Part shown: positions 38,380 to 47,274 of the stretch, one piece after another
Position numbering within the stretch: position 1 is the first letter of the stretch
How the letters are laid out: each line of letters opens with the position of its first letter
Source: Lachnospiraceae bacterium
GTDB taxonomy: Bacteria > Bacillota_A > Clostridia > Lachnospirales > Lachnospiraceae
Direction: 5' to 3'
Length of the DNA stretch: 64,000 nucleotides
Assembly (NCBI GenBank): GCA_017561985.1
Contig: JAFZAZ010000003.1
Span: forward strand, 1-64,000
Made by a program: the position numbers and the translations under genes
The notes under the pieces: generated by a model
Told to the model about the DNA's origin: nothing
Databases searched by the model: none
The model's input: only the letters and a program-made list of their open reading frames with translations

Positions 38380-39129
38380 TTATTTTGCATCCTGCTTCAC
38401 GGCGATCGTGAGCGCAAGCTTCATCATCTCGGTGAACGAGTTCTGTCTCGCCTCCGCAGGAAGGTTCTCACCGGTGATCAGGTGGTCCGAGATCGTGCAG
38501 ATCGCAAGCGCTTTCCTGCCTGCGCGGGCCGCGTTCATGAACAGTGCCGCAGCCTCCATCTCCACTGCGAGGACTCCCATTTTTCCCCATGCCGCAAGCG
38601 GCTGTTCCGCCTCGGTGAAACTGCCGGGATCCCCGTAAAATACGTCGCTCGACACGAGGTTTCCGACGTGGTAGCGAAGCCCCTGCTCCTTCGCGGTCTC
38701 CACCGCGGTCGAGAGGAGTTCATAGTCGCTGATCGCGGAGTACGTTCCGGGCAGGTTGAACTGTCTTGCGTAATTGCTGTCGTAGCACGCGCCCTGCGCG
38801 ATGACAATGTCGCGCACCTTCACCTTCGGGCTGTAGGCGCCCGCGGAGCCGATGCGGATGATGTTCTCGACATCAAAATAATTGAAAAGCTCGTAGCTGT
38901 AGATGCCGATGGAAGGCATTCCCATGCCGCTTGCCATGACGCTCACGCGCGTCCCCTCGTACGTTCCCGTGTACCCCTGCACGCCGCGCACGTTGTTGAC
39001 TAAAACCGGGTCCGTAAGGAACGTCTCGGCGATGAATTTGGCGCGAAGCGGATCGCCCGGCATGAGCACCGTCTTCGCAAAATCCTTCGGCTCACAGCCG
39101 ATGTGCGGTGTCGGATAATTCTTTCCCAT
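38380..39129 (-). CDS. deoD: Purine-nucleoside phosphorylase, DeoD type
   Basis: A 249-aa enzyme of the hexameric DeoD type, phosphorolysing purine (deoxy)nucleosides. VLMPGDPLRAKFIAE, GMGMPSIGIYSYEL and EMEAAALF are characteristic. AAAGGGG precedes the ATG. It follows deoC by 21 bases, forming a deoxynucleoside salvage pair: the deoxyribose-1-phosphate it releases would reach DeoC after isomerisation. Confidence 0.96.
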   Translation of the reverse strand: MGKNYPTPHIGCEPKDFAKTVLMPGDPLRAKFIAETFLTDPVLVNNVRGVQGYTGTYEGTRVSVMASGMGMPSIGIYSYELFNYFDVENIIRIGSAGAYSPKVKVRDIVIAQGACYDSNYARQFNLPGTYSAISDYELLSTAVETAKEQGLRYHVGNLVSSDVFYGDPGSFTEAEQPLAAWGKMGVLAVEMEAAALFMNAARAGRKALAICTISDHLITGENLPAEARQNSFTEMMKLALTIAVKQDAK

Positions 39130-39150
39130 AAAACCCCTTTCCTTCTCCTC

Positions 39151-39837
39151 TCAGGAGAAAAAGCTGAGACTGCTGTGCTTGTTGACATTGAGCATCGACT
39201 TGACCTCGCTGACGACACGGCTCGTTCCCAGTCTCTCCGCTCCGAGCTCCAGGAACTGCTCCGCATCCTCGAGCGAGCGGATGCCGCCCGCAGCCTTGAC
39301 CTTCTTGCCCTTGCAGTTGGCGACCAGAAGCTCCACATCGTGGATCGTCGCACCGCCGCCCGCAAATCCCGTCGACGTCTTGATGAAGTCCGCCTCCGAA
39401 CGCGAAACGACGTCACAGAGCGCGAGCTTCTGCTCCTCCGTCAGCTTGCACGTCTCGATGATGACCTTCAGCAATTTGCCGTTCGCCGCTCTCTTGATCT
39501 CGTTGATCTCCGCGAGCACATCGTCGTATCTTCCCTCCGCAACCATGCCGAGGTTCACGACCATATCGATCTCGTCCGCGCCGTTTTTCACGGCGTCCGA
39601 CGTCTCAAAACATTTTGCTTCGGTCGTCGCGTAACCGTTCGGAAAACCGATGACCGTGCACACCGCAACCTTGCCCGCCGCATACTCTGCCGCCTGCTTC
39701 ACAAAGCTCGGCGGAATGCATACGCTCGCCGTGCGGAAGCGGATACCGTCGTCACAGATCGCGCGGATCTCGTCCCACGTCGCCGTCGTGGACAAAAGCG
39801 TGTGGTCCACCTTGTTGAGTAACTCCTGAATCTCCAT
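39151..39837 (-). CDS. deoC: Deoxyribose-phosphate aldolase
   Basis: A 228-aa class I aldolase splitting deoxyribose-5-phosphate to acetaldehyde and glyceraldehyde-3-phosphate. The Schiff-base Lys153 (FIKTSTGF) and Lys181 (VKAAGGIR) are present. AGGAGG sets the start. First gene of the deoC-deoD pair. The 108-base spacer upstream holds GC hairpins without a T-run. Confidence 0.97.
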   Translation of the reverse strand: MEIQELLNKVDHTLLSTTATWDEIRAICDDGIRFRTASVCIPPSFVKQAAEYAAGKVAVCTVIGFPNGYATTEAKCFETSDAVKNGADEIDMVVNLGMVAEGRYDDVLAEINEIKRAANGKLLKVIIETCKLTEEQKLALCDVVSRSEADFIKTSTGFAGGGATIHDVELLVANCKGKKVKAAGGIRSLEDAEQFLELGAERLGTSRVVSEVKSMLNVNKHSSLSFFS

Positions 39838-39945
39838 ATCTCTCTTCCTCCTCTTTCGGACGTCTGTCCGGATTGTTCGAATTGTTGTCCCCGTCAGCGC
39901 GGGGCTCTCATCACAGGATGCCGGCTGCTCTCTAAGCGGCTCCCG

Positions 39946-42402
39946 TCACCGGCACAGTTTCCGCAGAAACTCCGCCAGCTGCTCCGCGTCTCTCTCGTGC
40001 GTCCTCGGGCTCGGATGGTAATCGACGCCGATGCCCTCCGTCTCCGCCTGAAGCGGCGCAAACCGCATCGAGTACACGTTCGTGTCGCCGCTCTGCGCAC
40101 GATACTCGCTCACAGCGCGCTCCATGCTTGCGCACAGCCGCTGATCCATCGTCCCGAGCGTGCAGACGATCGCTGCTTTCACATTGTGCGAGCGGACCGT
40201 CGCAAGGAACACCTTGTATGCATCCACGTAAACCTGCTGCTTCGCAGGGTCCTCACCGCAGTAGCTCGCGTCGTTCGTACCGAGGTTGATCACGACGAAA
40301 TCCGGCGTAAACCGCGCAAAATCCCACGCGACCGACTCCGGCTTTCCGCCTCCCGCATACGCGCCGTACGACACGCCCATCGTCTCGTAATACGGCTGAA
40401 CCACGCACTCCGGCCGGATCACGCCCGTGTCCGTGTAACCCGAGACAAGTCCGTAGCCGCTGAACGAAACCATGCTGTAGTCCGCGTCAAGCTTCGCCGC
40501 GGTGCGGTACGCATACGACTTCGAGGCATTTTCATTTGCCGTACGATAGAGCTCTCCGAGCGCACCGTCCACTCCGTATCCGCAGGTGATGGAATCACCG
40601 ATGAACTCGATGGCAAGAGCCTTGCGCGGCGTGGGCTTCATCGTCCCCTCGCCGGTCACGGCCTCGATCGCCATCACGGAATCCGCGGTCTCCGAAAGCT
40701 TGATCACGCGCACGATGTGGCGCTCCGGTTTCTCGCAGTCGACCACCGTGACCGCCGTGCGCTTCGAAGGCCGGAGCACTGCCGTGACAAGCTCAACACC
40801 ATCGACATAAATCGCATACCGCGGCGAATGAAACTCATCCGCATACAGCAGCTCGTCTCCGAGCAGACGGACGACACAGCGCGTACCCGTAAACTCCCAC
40901 TCCGCACCCGACGCGGAGTAGCTGAGCCACAGTCCCGTGTCCGTCAGATACGTCCGCCCGAGACACTTGAGGTACTCCTCCGTCAGGCCGAAGCCCTCCG
41001 TATTTTGAACCGGCTTCACCGCCGTATCCTTCACAACTCTCACCTCATCCTTCGTAAAATGAGTAATGTCGCTGCCGATAATCTCCCCGGGCATATACGG
41101 GGGTACGCACGGCGGACAATGCACGCACGCCTCCGCCAGGATCCTTCCGACGCTCTCCGCCGCGGGAACCGTCTCCGTCTCGCACAAAATCGCCTCCGCA
41201 GGCGTCATGATCCGCTCCGGAACGGGCATTCTACGGCTGCCGTTTGCGGGCATTTTTCCCTGCGCGGCGCTCGCACAGTCGCACTCAAATCTCTTTATTT
41301 TCTTTATTTCTACACATGTAGAATTTGCAATCTCTTCCATCGCCCCGGCGGTTTTTGCACAATCCTCATCGCTCGTGCCTGCCGAGAACATCATCACGAC
41401 GTGATCCGCGTCGTGATATTCGACGATCACGCCCCGCTCGGCCAGCTTGTCGGCGAGGAAATCCCCGTCCGAAACACACACCGTGATCTTCCAGGGCTCG
41501 TCGCCCGCGACGGTGAATCCCAGCTGTTCGATCCTCTCCCGAAGGCACTTCGTCCGCCCGCTCACGCGCGCAAACTCCTCGCGGCTGCCCGCGAGAAATG
41601 CGTTGCAAAGATCGAGCGACTGCAGGATCAGATACGACGGGCTCGATGAGGCGAACAACGCCATCGCGGCGCGCACATTTTCCGAAAAATAAGGATCCCG
41701 GCCGTTCGCCAGGTGGAGGTACGCTCCTCCCGTGAGAACCGGCAAAGTCTTGTGCGCCGAGTCGCAGCAAAGGTCCGCGCCGAGATCCATCGGGTGGGTC
41801 TGCGGCGTCAGAAAATGAAGGTATGCGCCGTGCGCGCCGTCTGCAAGCAGCAGGACATCCTGTGAGTGCAGATACTTCGCAAGCGCTTTGATATCGGTTT
41901 GATTTCCGAGATAGTCGGGGCTTGTGACATACACCGCGGCAGGCTTCTCTTTGCCTGCCTCCAGGTACGTGCGGACATCCTCCGGCGTCACCCTGCAGAC
42001 CTCGTACGAATCCGTCTCGCGCGGCATGATCCACTCGACGTCCGTGCCGGTCAATGCCGCTGCCGAGAGAAACGCCTTGTGAGCGTTCCGACCGGCGAGG
42101 ATCAGAGGTTTCCGATTCGTGTGAACGGCCCATTTGCGGACAAGGTATATCATCGCGCGGATGCACAATGACGACCCTTCGGCCGAGTAGTACGTGGGAC
42201 AGCCGAACAGTTCCGAAGCATTGGCTTCGCTCTGTCCGATGATGCCCGCGGCCTCCGCCAAAACGTCCGCGCCGTCGATCTCGGTGATGTCCCGGGGCTC
42301 GACGCCGAGCGGTCCGGCGACGCCCTTGTGACCGGGCATATGCAGCCGCACCGCACCGCTTTGGCGATACCTTTCCACAAAATCAAAAACCGGTGTGTTC
42401 AC
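39946..42402 (-). CDS. Orn/Lys/Arg-type decarboxylase fused to an SGNH (CE2-like) esterase
   Basis: A single 818-codon frame joins two enzymes. Residues 1 to about 450 are a fold-type I PLP enzyme of the short Orn/Lys/Arg decarboxylase kind: HMPGHKG at 21-27, Asp188 in LADGAHG, PLP lysine Lys218 in SAHKT, and the usual C-terminal GRILAEACVHCPPCVPPYMPG ending (419-439, one change per few residues). Residues about 455-590 are a beta-sandwich and about 595-818 an SGNH esterase like carbohydrate-esterase family 2: GDSIT (Ser604), GTND (Asn710) and DYHP (His796). Both catalytic sets look intact and there is no signal peptide. The start is GTG at 42402, one base after the scfB stop, with GGAG inside the end of scfB. 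The substrate of either half is unknown. Confidence 0.85.
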   Translation of the reverse strand: MNTPVFDFVERYRQSGAVRLHMPGHKGVAGPLGVEPRDITEIDGADVLAEAAGIIGQSEANASELFGCPTYYSAEGSSLCIRAMIYLVRKWAVHTNRKPLILAGRNAHKAFLSAAALTGTDVEWIMPRETDSYEVCRVTPEDVRTYLEAGKEKPAAVYVTSPDYLGNQTDIKALAKYLHSQDVLLLADGAHGAYLHFLTPQTHPMDLGADLCCDSAHKTLPVLTGGAYLHLANGRDPYFSENVRAAMALFASSSPSYLILQSLDLCNAFLAGSREEFARVSGRTKCLRERIEQLGFTVAGDEPWKITVCVSDGDFLADKLAERGVIVEYHDADHVVMMFSAGTSDEDCAKTAGAMEEIANSTCVEIKKIKRFECDCASAAQGKMPANGSRRMPVPERIMTPAEAILCETETVPAAESVGRILAEACVHCPPCVPPYMPGEIIGSDITHFTKDEVRVVKDTAVKPVQNTEGFGLTEEYLKCLGRTYLTDTGLWLSYSASGAEWEFTGTRCVVRLLGDELLYADEFHSPRYAIYVDGVELVTAVLRPSKRTAVTVVDCEKPERHIVRVIKLSETADSVMAIEAVTGEGTMKPTPRKALAIEFIGDSITCGYGVDGALGELYRTANENASKSYAYRTAAKLDADYSMVSFSGYGLVSGYTDTGVIRPECVVQPYYETMGVSYGAYAGGGKPESVAWDFARFTPDFVVINLGTNDASYCGEDPAKQQVYVDAYKVFLATVRSHNVKAAIVCTLGTMDQRLCASMERAVSEYRAQSGDTNVYSMRFAPLQAETEGIGVDYHPSPRTHERDAEQLAEFLRKLCR

Positions 42403-42403
42403 G

Positions 42404-43765
42404 TTACTCCGCCTCCGCCACTTTCACCGCGATCGCGCATTCCAGGCGCTTTTTGAACAAATCACAGCCGTACGCATACACGCCGCGGACCGAACCGGTC
42501 GCGTGGTATGCATTCGCCGCACAGCCGCCGGCGCAGTACAGTCTCGCCCAGCAGTCGCGGCACTCCTCGCGCGCATAGACATTGCACGCGGCAAATTCGT
42601 CCTGGGTCGCCGTGTTGGACACGCCGTTCCAGATATCGCCGAGGCGGAACTTCTCCTCTCCCACAAACTGGTGGCAGGGGTAGAGATCGCCCCACGGCGT
42701 AACGGCCATGTATTCCGTTCCGGAGCCGCAGCCGGATATTCTCTTGTAAATGCAAGGGCCATCCTCAAGGTCGAGCATGTAGTGGTAGAACGTGAACGGA
42801 CGTCCCTCCTCCGCACGCCGGATCATCAATTCCGCAAGTTTCTCATACTGCTCGCAGACGATCGGAAGGTCCTCCTCGGTGAGCGCCATCGGGTCTCCCG
42901 GCGCGCACACGACGGGCTCCATGCTCAGCTCCGTAAAACCGAGGTCGAGCATCGTCTCGATGTCCTTCAAAAAGTCCGGATTCGCATGCGTGAACGTGCC
43001 GCGCATGTAGTAATTCTTTCCTCCGCGCGCCTCGACCAGCTTCTGGAACTTCGGCACGATCACATCGTAGCTGCCGCGTCCCGCATAATCCTTGCGGAAC
43101 CGGTCGTGTATCTCCCTGCGCCCGTCGAGACTCAGCACCACGTTGTGCATCTCGCGGTTCGCAAAATCAATCACCTCATCGTCGATCAGCATTCCGTTCG
43201 TCGTGAGCGTGAACCGGAAGTTTTTCTTCTTTTCCTGCTCGATACTGCGCGCGTACGCGACGATCTGCTTCACAACCTCCCAGTTCATCAGCGGCTCGCC
43301 GCCGAAGAAATCGACCTCCAGATTGCGTCTCGTTCCCGAATGCTCCACAAGGAAATCGATCGCACGCTTTCCGGTCTCAAAGCTCATCAGAGCGCGGTCG
43401 CCGTGGAAGCGTCCCTGGCTCGCAAAACAGTACGTGCAGTTGAGATTGCACGTGTGCGCAACATGCAGGCAGAGCGCCTTGATCACGCCGCTTGTGCGGG
43501 CTTTGAGCTCTCCCGCCATCGGCGCAAACGTGTCCTTTGCGTACAGCGTTCCCGCCGCCTCAAGCTCCGCGATGTCGTCGTAGATCTCGGAGGCCTCCTC
43601 CGCGGGAATGTCATATTTTGCGGAGATATCCGCAACAAGCGCGTCCCGCTCCTCCGCGGGGTAGCGCGCGATCATCTCGGCAGTCACTTCGTCCGTCGCA
43701 TGGATCGAGCCCGAGCAGACGTCGATCACAATGTTGGTGCCGTTACATGTATACTGGTGTATCAC
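42404..43765 (-). CDS. scfB: SCIFF peptide maturase, radical SAM/SPASM
   Basis: A 453-aa radical SAM enzyme that installs thioether crosslinks in the SCIFF peptide. An N-terminal precursor-recognition-like region (about 1-85) precedes the CNLNCTYC 4Fe-4S motif near residue 105. A Cys-rich SPASM tail follows (ISGCGSG, LYPCHQF, CRDCWARLYCAGGC, about 340-435) for two auxiliary clusters. GTG at 43765 follows AGGAGG by five bases. The precursor gene scfA lies just upstream across a strong hairpin. The next gene starts one base after its stop. Confidence 0.95.
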   Translation of the reverse strand: MIHQYTCNGTNIVIDVCSGSIHATDEVTAEMIARYPAEERDALVADISAKYDIPAEEASEIYDDIAELEAAGTLYAKDTFAPMAGELKARTSGVIKALCLHVAHTCNLNCTYCFASQGRFHGDRALMSFETGKRAIDFLVEHSGTRRNLEVDFFGGEPLMNWEVVKQIVAYARSIEQEKKKNFRFTLTTNGMLIDDEVIDFANREMHNVVLSLDGRREIHDRFRKDYAGRGSYDVIVPKFQKLVEARGGKNYYMRGTFTHANPDFLKDIETMLDLGFTELSMEPVVCAPGDPMALTEEDLPIVCEQYEKLAELMIRRAEEGRPFTFYHYMLDLEDGPCIYKRISGCGSGTEYMAVTPWGDLYPCHQFVGEEKFRLGDIWNGVSNTATQDEFAACNVYAREECRDCWARLYCAGGCAANAYHATGSVRGVYAYGCDLFKKRLECAIAVKVAEAE

Positions 43766-43810
43766 CGTATCCTCCTCGCCCCGAAAGCACGCTCGCGGGG
43801 CACCCTTTCT

Positions 43811-43839
43811 AAAAAAATATCGCCCCTGCGGGCGATATT
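43811..43839 (-). terminator. Terminator/attenuator between scfA and scfB
   Basis: Perfect 10-bp stem AATATCGCCC (43816-43825)/GGGCGATATT (43830-43839) with a 4-base loop, followed on the minus strand by seven T. It would let the peptide gene be transcribed far more than the maturase, with read-through to scfB. Confidence 0.9.
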
Positions 43840-43852
43840 CTTTATTCCATCC

Positions 43853-44005
43853 TTACTTGCTGCTGTTCTCGCACTTCTGATTCGCAATACCGCAGCTTGT
43901 CTTGCATGCCGACTGGCAGGATGTCTGGCACTCACCGCATCCGCCCTTCTTAGCGCTCTCGCAAAGATTGCGCGTCTTCAGCGTCTTGATATGCTTGGTC
44001 TTCAT
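43853..44005 (-). CDS. scfA: SCIFF ribosomal peptide precursor
   Basis: A 50-aa peptide in the six-cysteines-in-forty-five family, with the hallmark core GGCGECQTSCQSACKTSC at residues 21-38 and a seventh-from-end Cys (Cys45). Beyond the six canonical cysteines it has one more at position 15 (NLCES). The modified product's role is unknown; the family is nearly universal in Clostridia. AGGAGG six bases before the ATG, a strong promoter upstream and a terminator downstream support a highly expressed small gene. Confidence 0.95.
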   Translation of the reverse strand: MKTKHIKTLKTRNLCESAKKGGCGECQTSCQSACKTSCGIANQKCENSSK

Positions 44006-44056
44006 AAGTTCCTCCTGTGTCACAGATCCGTTACATCGTTCGTAACAACTGCATTC

Positions 44057-44085
44057 AGTTTATCGGATTCTGCGAAAAATGTCAA
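44057..44085 (-). promoter_or_regulatory. Promoter of scfA
   Basis: Minus strand consensus TTGACA (44080-44085), 17-bp spacer, TAAACT (44057-44062). A CGAAAAAT motif (44073-44080) sits in the spacer. Confidence 0.8.
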
Positions 44086-44104
44086 TAGCGTTCTCCGCCG
44101 GGGC

Positions 44105-44359
44105 TTAGTTCCGGCTCATGAAATCCTCGATGTCCTTCATCGCCGCTTCCTCGTCGGCACCGTTCACGGTAACCGTGACGGTCGATCCGGCCGGAAGAGC
44201 CAGGCTCATCATACCCATGATGCTCTTTGCGTTAACCTTCTTGTTCTCGCACTGTACGTAAACGCTGCTGTCGTAACGGCTTGCTACCTGTACCAGCAGG
44301 GCTACCGGTCTTCCGCCGAGACCATTGGGAATGTTCACTGTCATGTCCTTGGAAATCAT
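44105..44359 (-). CDS. crh: Crh-like HPr paralogue lacking His15
   Basis: An 84-aa HPr-fold protein. The phosphotransfer loop that reads GxHARP in HPr reads GLGGRP here, with Gly at position 15. Ser46 in KSIMG and the surrounding HprK-recognition surface are intact. It therefore cannot pass phosphate in the sugar PTS but can be phosphorylated by HprK, as B. subtilis Crh. It directly follows whiA, the same order as in the B. subtilis yvc-crh operon, and hprK is in the same cluster. AGGAGG lies eight bases before the ATG. A role in CcpA-type catabolite control is inference. Confidence 0.88.
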   Translation of the reverse strand: MISKDMTVNIPNGLGGRPVALLVQVASRYDSSVYVQCENKKVNAKSIMGMMSLALPAGSTVTVTVNGADEEAAMKDIEDFMSRN

Positions 44360-44363
44360 TGAC

Positions 44364-45323
44364 TCATCCTCCTTCTTTCAACCGTAACCCCTCGGCAATA
44401 CCCAATAGTTTTTGCAGTCTGTGATTCACACCGGACCTCGCCAGCGGCGGGTTTAGGTGTGTCCCCAGTTCCTGAAGCGACGCATCCGCATACTCCAGAC
44501 GGACACGCGCCATCTCCTGAAGCTCCTCGGGAAGCGACGCGATACCCACGGTACGCTCGATCTCCTGAATCGCCTCGATCTGTTTGTTTGATGCGCTCGT
44601 TGTCTTCGCGAGATTGGAAACTTCACAGTTTACCTTTCGCTGGACTTCCGCACGCTTATTCCGTACCACCCGGATATCCTCGAAACGCACGCGCGCCGCC
44701 GTCGCGCCCATGATCGTCAGGGCGTCGGCTATCTGCGCCGCATCCTTGAGATAGATTGCGTATGACCCTCGCCGTTCCCATAATTTCGGCTCGCAGCCAA
44801 ACACGCTGAGCGCTTTCGCCAGAGGCTCCCCCGCTCCCGCTGTCGGTACAGTGATCTCGTAATGATACGACTTGTCCGGATCGTTCATCGCACCGCCGGC
44901 CAGAAATGCACCGCGAAGAAGACTCTTCGCACAGCATGACCGTCCCGGAAACGAATACTTCCAATCCGCCAGAGCTTCCCTCGCTCCGAAAGGCTGTCCT
45001 CCCGGTCTGTGAAAGCACATCTCCTCTGCACAGGCCAGTGCATTCCGCTCTCCCGGAACGCGCACGACGTACCCCCGCCGGCGTCCCGCGGCTGCCCTCT
45101 TGCCTGCAACAATGTCAATATTAAAGGACTTTTTCAGAAAAGTAAAGCACTTTTTCGCAATATTTTCCTTTTCCGTGGAAAATGAAAGCGAAACCGCGCC
45201 GTCCTCCGCCTTCTCAAGCGCTCCGCCGACGAGCATCATACCCGCGAGCTCCGCAAGACGGCAGTGCTGCTGCGAAGGTATCTTGTCCGTCAATTCATTT
45301 CTCAGATCGTTGGCAAATGACAT
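44364..45323 (-). CDS. whiA: WhiA, sporulation/division-associated DNA-binding protein
   Basis: A 319-aa protein with an N-terminal LAGLIDADG-like domain (about 1-215) lacking nuclease residues and a C-terminal helix-turn-helix (about 235-315) with RVRLEYADASLQELG and NPPLARSGVNHRL. In Gram-positive bacteria WhiA affects cell division and morphology. GGGGAGG precedes the ATG. It sits between murB and the Crh-like gene; the rapZ gene that often precedes whiA is not here. Confidence 0.96.
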   Translation of the reverse strand: MSFANDLRNELTDKIPSQQHCRLAELAGMMLVGGALEKAEDGAVSLSFSTEKENIAKKCFTFLKKSFNIDIVAGKRAAAGRRRGYVVRVPGERNALACAEEMCFHRPGGQPFGAREALADWKYSFPGRSCCAKSLLRGAFLAGGAMNDPDKSYHYEITVPTAGAGEPLAKALSVFGCEPKLWERRGSYAIYLKDAAQIADALTIMGATAARVRFEDIRVVRNKRAEVQRKVNCEVSNLAKTTSASNKQIEAIQEIERTVGIASLPEELQEMARVRLEYADASLQELGTHLNPPLARSGVNHRLQKLLGIAEGLRLKEGG

Positions 45324-45340
45324 TCGTTACCTCCCCGCGA

Positions 45341-46261
45341 TCACGGAATGAACTTCACTTCCGGCTCCAGCATCACGCCGGTCTGCTCAAACACGATCCG
45401 CTGCACATCGCGGATCAGCGTCTTTACGTCCGCTGCCGTCGCACCTCCCCGGTTGACGACGAACCCGCAGTGCTTCTCCGAGACCTGCGCCCCGCCGACC
45501 GTGTAGCCGCGAAGCCCCGCGTCCTGGATCAATTTGCCGGCAAAATAGCCCTCCGGGCGCTTGAACGTGCTTCCCGCGCTCGGGTACTCAAGCGGCTGTT
45601 TGTCTCTCCGCCTCGTCGAAAAATCAAGCACTTTCGCGCGGATTTCCCCGCGGTCGCCCTCGTGCAGTTTGAACGTCGCCTGCGTCACGAGATATCCCCG
45701 CTCCGCAACAGCGCTGTATCGATATCCGAGGTTGAGCTCCGACGCCGGAAGCGTCAGCATCTCGCCCTCCTTTGTGAGCACTCTCACCTCATACAGAGAA
45801 TCGCGAATCTCACCGTCGTATGCGCCGGCGTTCATGACAATGCCGCCGCCGACCGTCCCGGGGATTCCCGTCGCGTACGCAAGGTCCGCAAGACCGCGGT
45901 CGCATGCGTCGCGGGCAAATCCGGACAGAGACATGCCGGCCGTCACCGTCGCGTACACGAAATCGCCGTCCGCACGGTACGAAGCGCTTCCGCGCTTGTC
46001 CTCCATGTGGATCACCGTTCCGCGAACGCCCTCATCCGCGACGAGCACGTTGCTTCCGTTGCCGATCACCACGTACGGCAGGTCCTCCGCGCGCAGGAAC
46101 CGCATCGTTGCGGCAAGCTGCTCCTCGTCCGCCGGAACCGCATACCGGTCCGCCGGTCCGCCGATGCGAAACGTCGTATGCGCCGCGAGAGGCTCTCCCT
46201 CCCGGAAGACGCCCTTCGTCTCATACAGCTTCGCGAGAAATTGTTTCTGTCTCTCCGTCAT
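45341..46261 (-). CDS. murB: UDP-N-acetylenolpyruvoylglucosamine reductase
   Basis: A 306-aa FAD enzyme making UDP-MurNAc. FRIGGPADRYAVP, the GNGSNVLV FAD loop, GIPGTVGGGIVMNAGAY and the type II signature SAGSTFKRPEGYFAGKLI with the catalytic Ser are present, and length is normal. It sits in the hprK-glk-murB-whiA run with short spacers. Confidence 0.97.
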   Translation of the reverse strand: MTERQKQFLAKLYETKGVFREGEPLAAHTTFRIGGPADRYAVPADEEQLAATMRFLRAEDLPYVVIGNGSNVLVADEGVRGTVIHMEDKRGSASYRADGDFVYATVTAGMSLSGFARDACDRGLADLAYATGIPGTVGGGIVMNAGAYDGEIRDSLYEVRVLTKEGEMLTLPASELNLGYRYSAVAERGYLVTQATFKLHEGDRGEIRAKVLDFSTRRRDKQPLEYPSAGSTFKRPEGYFAGKLIQDAGLRGYTVGGAQVSEKHCGFVVNRGGATAADVKTLIRDVQRIVFEQTGVMLEPEVKFIP

Positions 46262-46313
46262 CTCCGTCGTTGTTCTCCAAACTGTCCTGTAAACGTCTTT
46301 ATTTTCCGGCAGC

Positions 46314-47258
46314 TCACGCGCGCTCCTCGAGCGTCATGCGTGCCGCGCCGAAGATTCCCGCGTCGTTGCCGAGCTCCGCAAGGCGGAACACTTTGCCGCG
46401 CAGCGCGGGAAGAATGTTGTCGTTGTAATGCTTCTCGATCACGTCGATCAGAATGCTGCCGGCCTTGCTCACGCCGCCTCCGATGACAAATGCCACCGGA
46501 TCCGCAACCGCCGCCACGTGCGACAGTGCCAGCGCAAGGTAGGAACCGAGCGTATCCACGAGCGAGCATGCGACCTCGTCGCCCTTCTTGGCCTCGTCGA
46601 AGATGTCCTTCGCCGTCAGCTTGTCAAAGCCGTGCAGGGACGTCGCAACCGACTCCTCCGCCAGCCGCTTCTTCGCCATGCGAACGATTCCCGTCGCCGA
46701 AACATACTGCTCGAGATGTCCTCTGCAGCCGCATCCGCAGCGGTCCGTCTCCGCGGGATTCACGACGATATGTCCGATCTCAGCAGCGGCGCCGTTACTT
46801 CCGCACACGATCTTTCCGCCGAGGATCAATCCGCCGCCGACGCCCGTTCCGAGCGTCACCATGAGCATGTCGGAATAGCCGCGTCCGCCGCCCTTCCACT
46901 GCTCGCCGAGCGCCGCCACGTTGGCGTCATTGCCTACGCGCACCGGAACGCCGAGCAGCTGCTCCATCATCGTGCGCACGTTGATGTGGTCCCATCCGAG
47001 GTTCGGGCACAGAAGAACCGTTCCGTCCGCAAGCACCGGGCCGGGAACGCCCATGCCGACGCCGATCACCTGGTCTGCGGTGATATTTTCCTCACCCATC
47101 ACGCCGGAGATCGATGCAGCCAGCTCTCCCGGGATCTTCACGCCGCCCGCCTCGCGGTTGGTCGGGATCTCCCATTTGCGGACGACCGTGCCGTCCTGCG
47201 TAAAGAGGCCGCATTTGATGCTGGTGCCTCCGATATCAATTCCGAAACAATAGCGCAT
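46314..47258 (-). CDS. glk: ROK-family glucokinase
   Basis: A 314-aa sugar kinase: ATP loop DIGGTSIKCG at residues 8-17, catalytic Asp111 in GNDAN, and the ROK zinc motif CGCGC (Cys174, 176, 178). It phosphorylates glucose or a related hexose; specificity is inferred from similarity to Gram-positive glucokinases. GGAGG sets the start. It is inserted between hprK and murB, so glucose phosphorylation and HprK-based catabolite signalling share a transcript. Confidence 0.93.
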   Translation of the reverse strand: MRYCFGIDIGGTSIKCGLFTQDGTVVRKWEIPTNREAGGVKIPGELAASISGVMGEENITADQVIGVGMGVPGPVLADGTVLLCPNLGWDHINVRTMMEQLLGVPVRVGNDANVAALGEQWKGGGRGYSDMLMVTLGTGVGGGLILGGKIVCGSNGAAAEIGHIVVNPAETDRCGCGCRGHLEQYVSATGIVRMAKKRLAEESVATSLHGFDKLTAKDIFDEAKKGDEVACSLVDTLGSYLALALSHVAAVADPVAFVIGGGVSKAGSILIDVIEKHYNDNILPALRGKVFRLAELGNDAGIFGAARMTLEERA

Positions 47259-47274
47259 TGTCTCTTTCCTCCAA

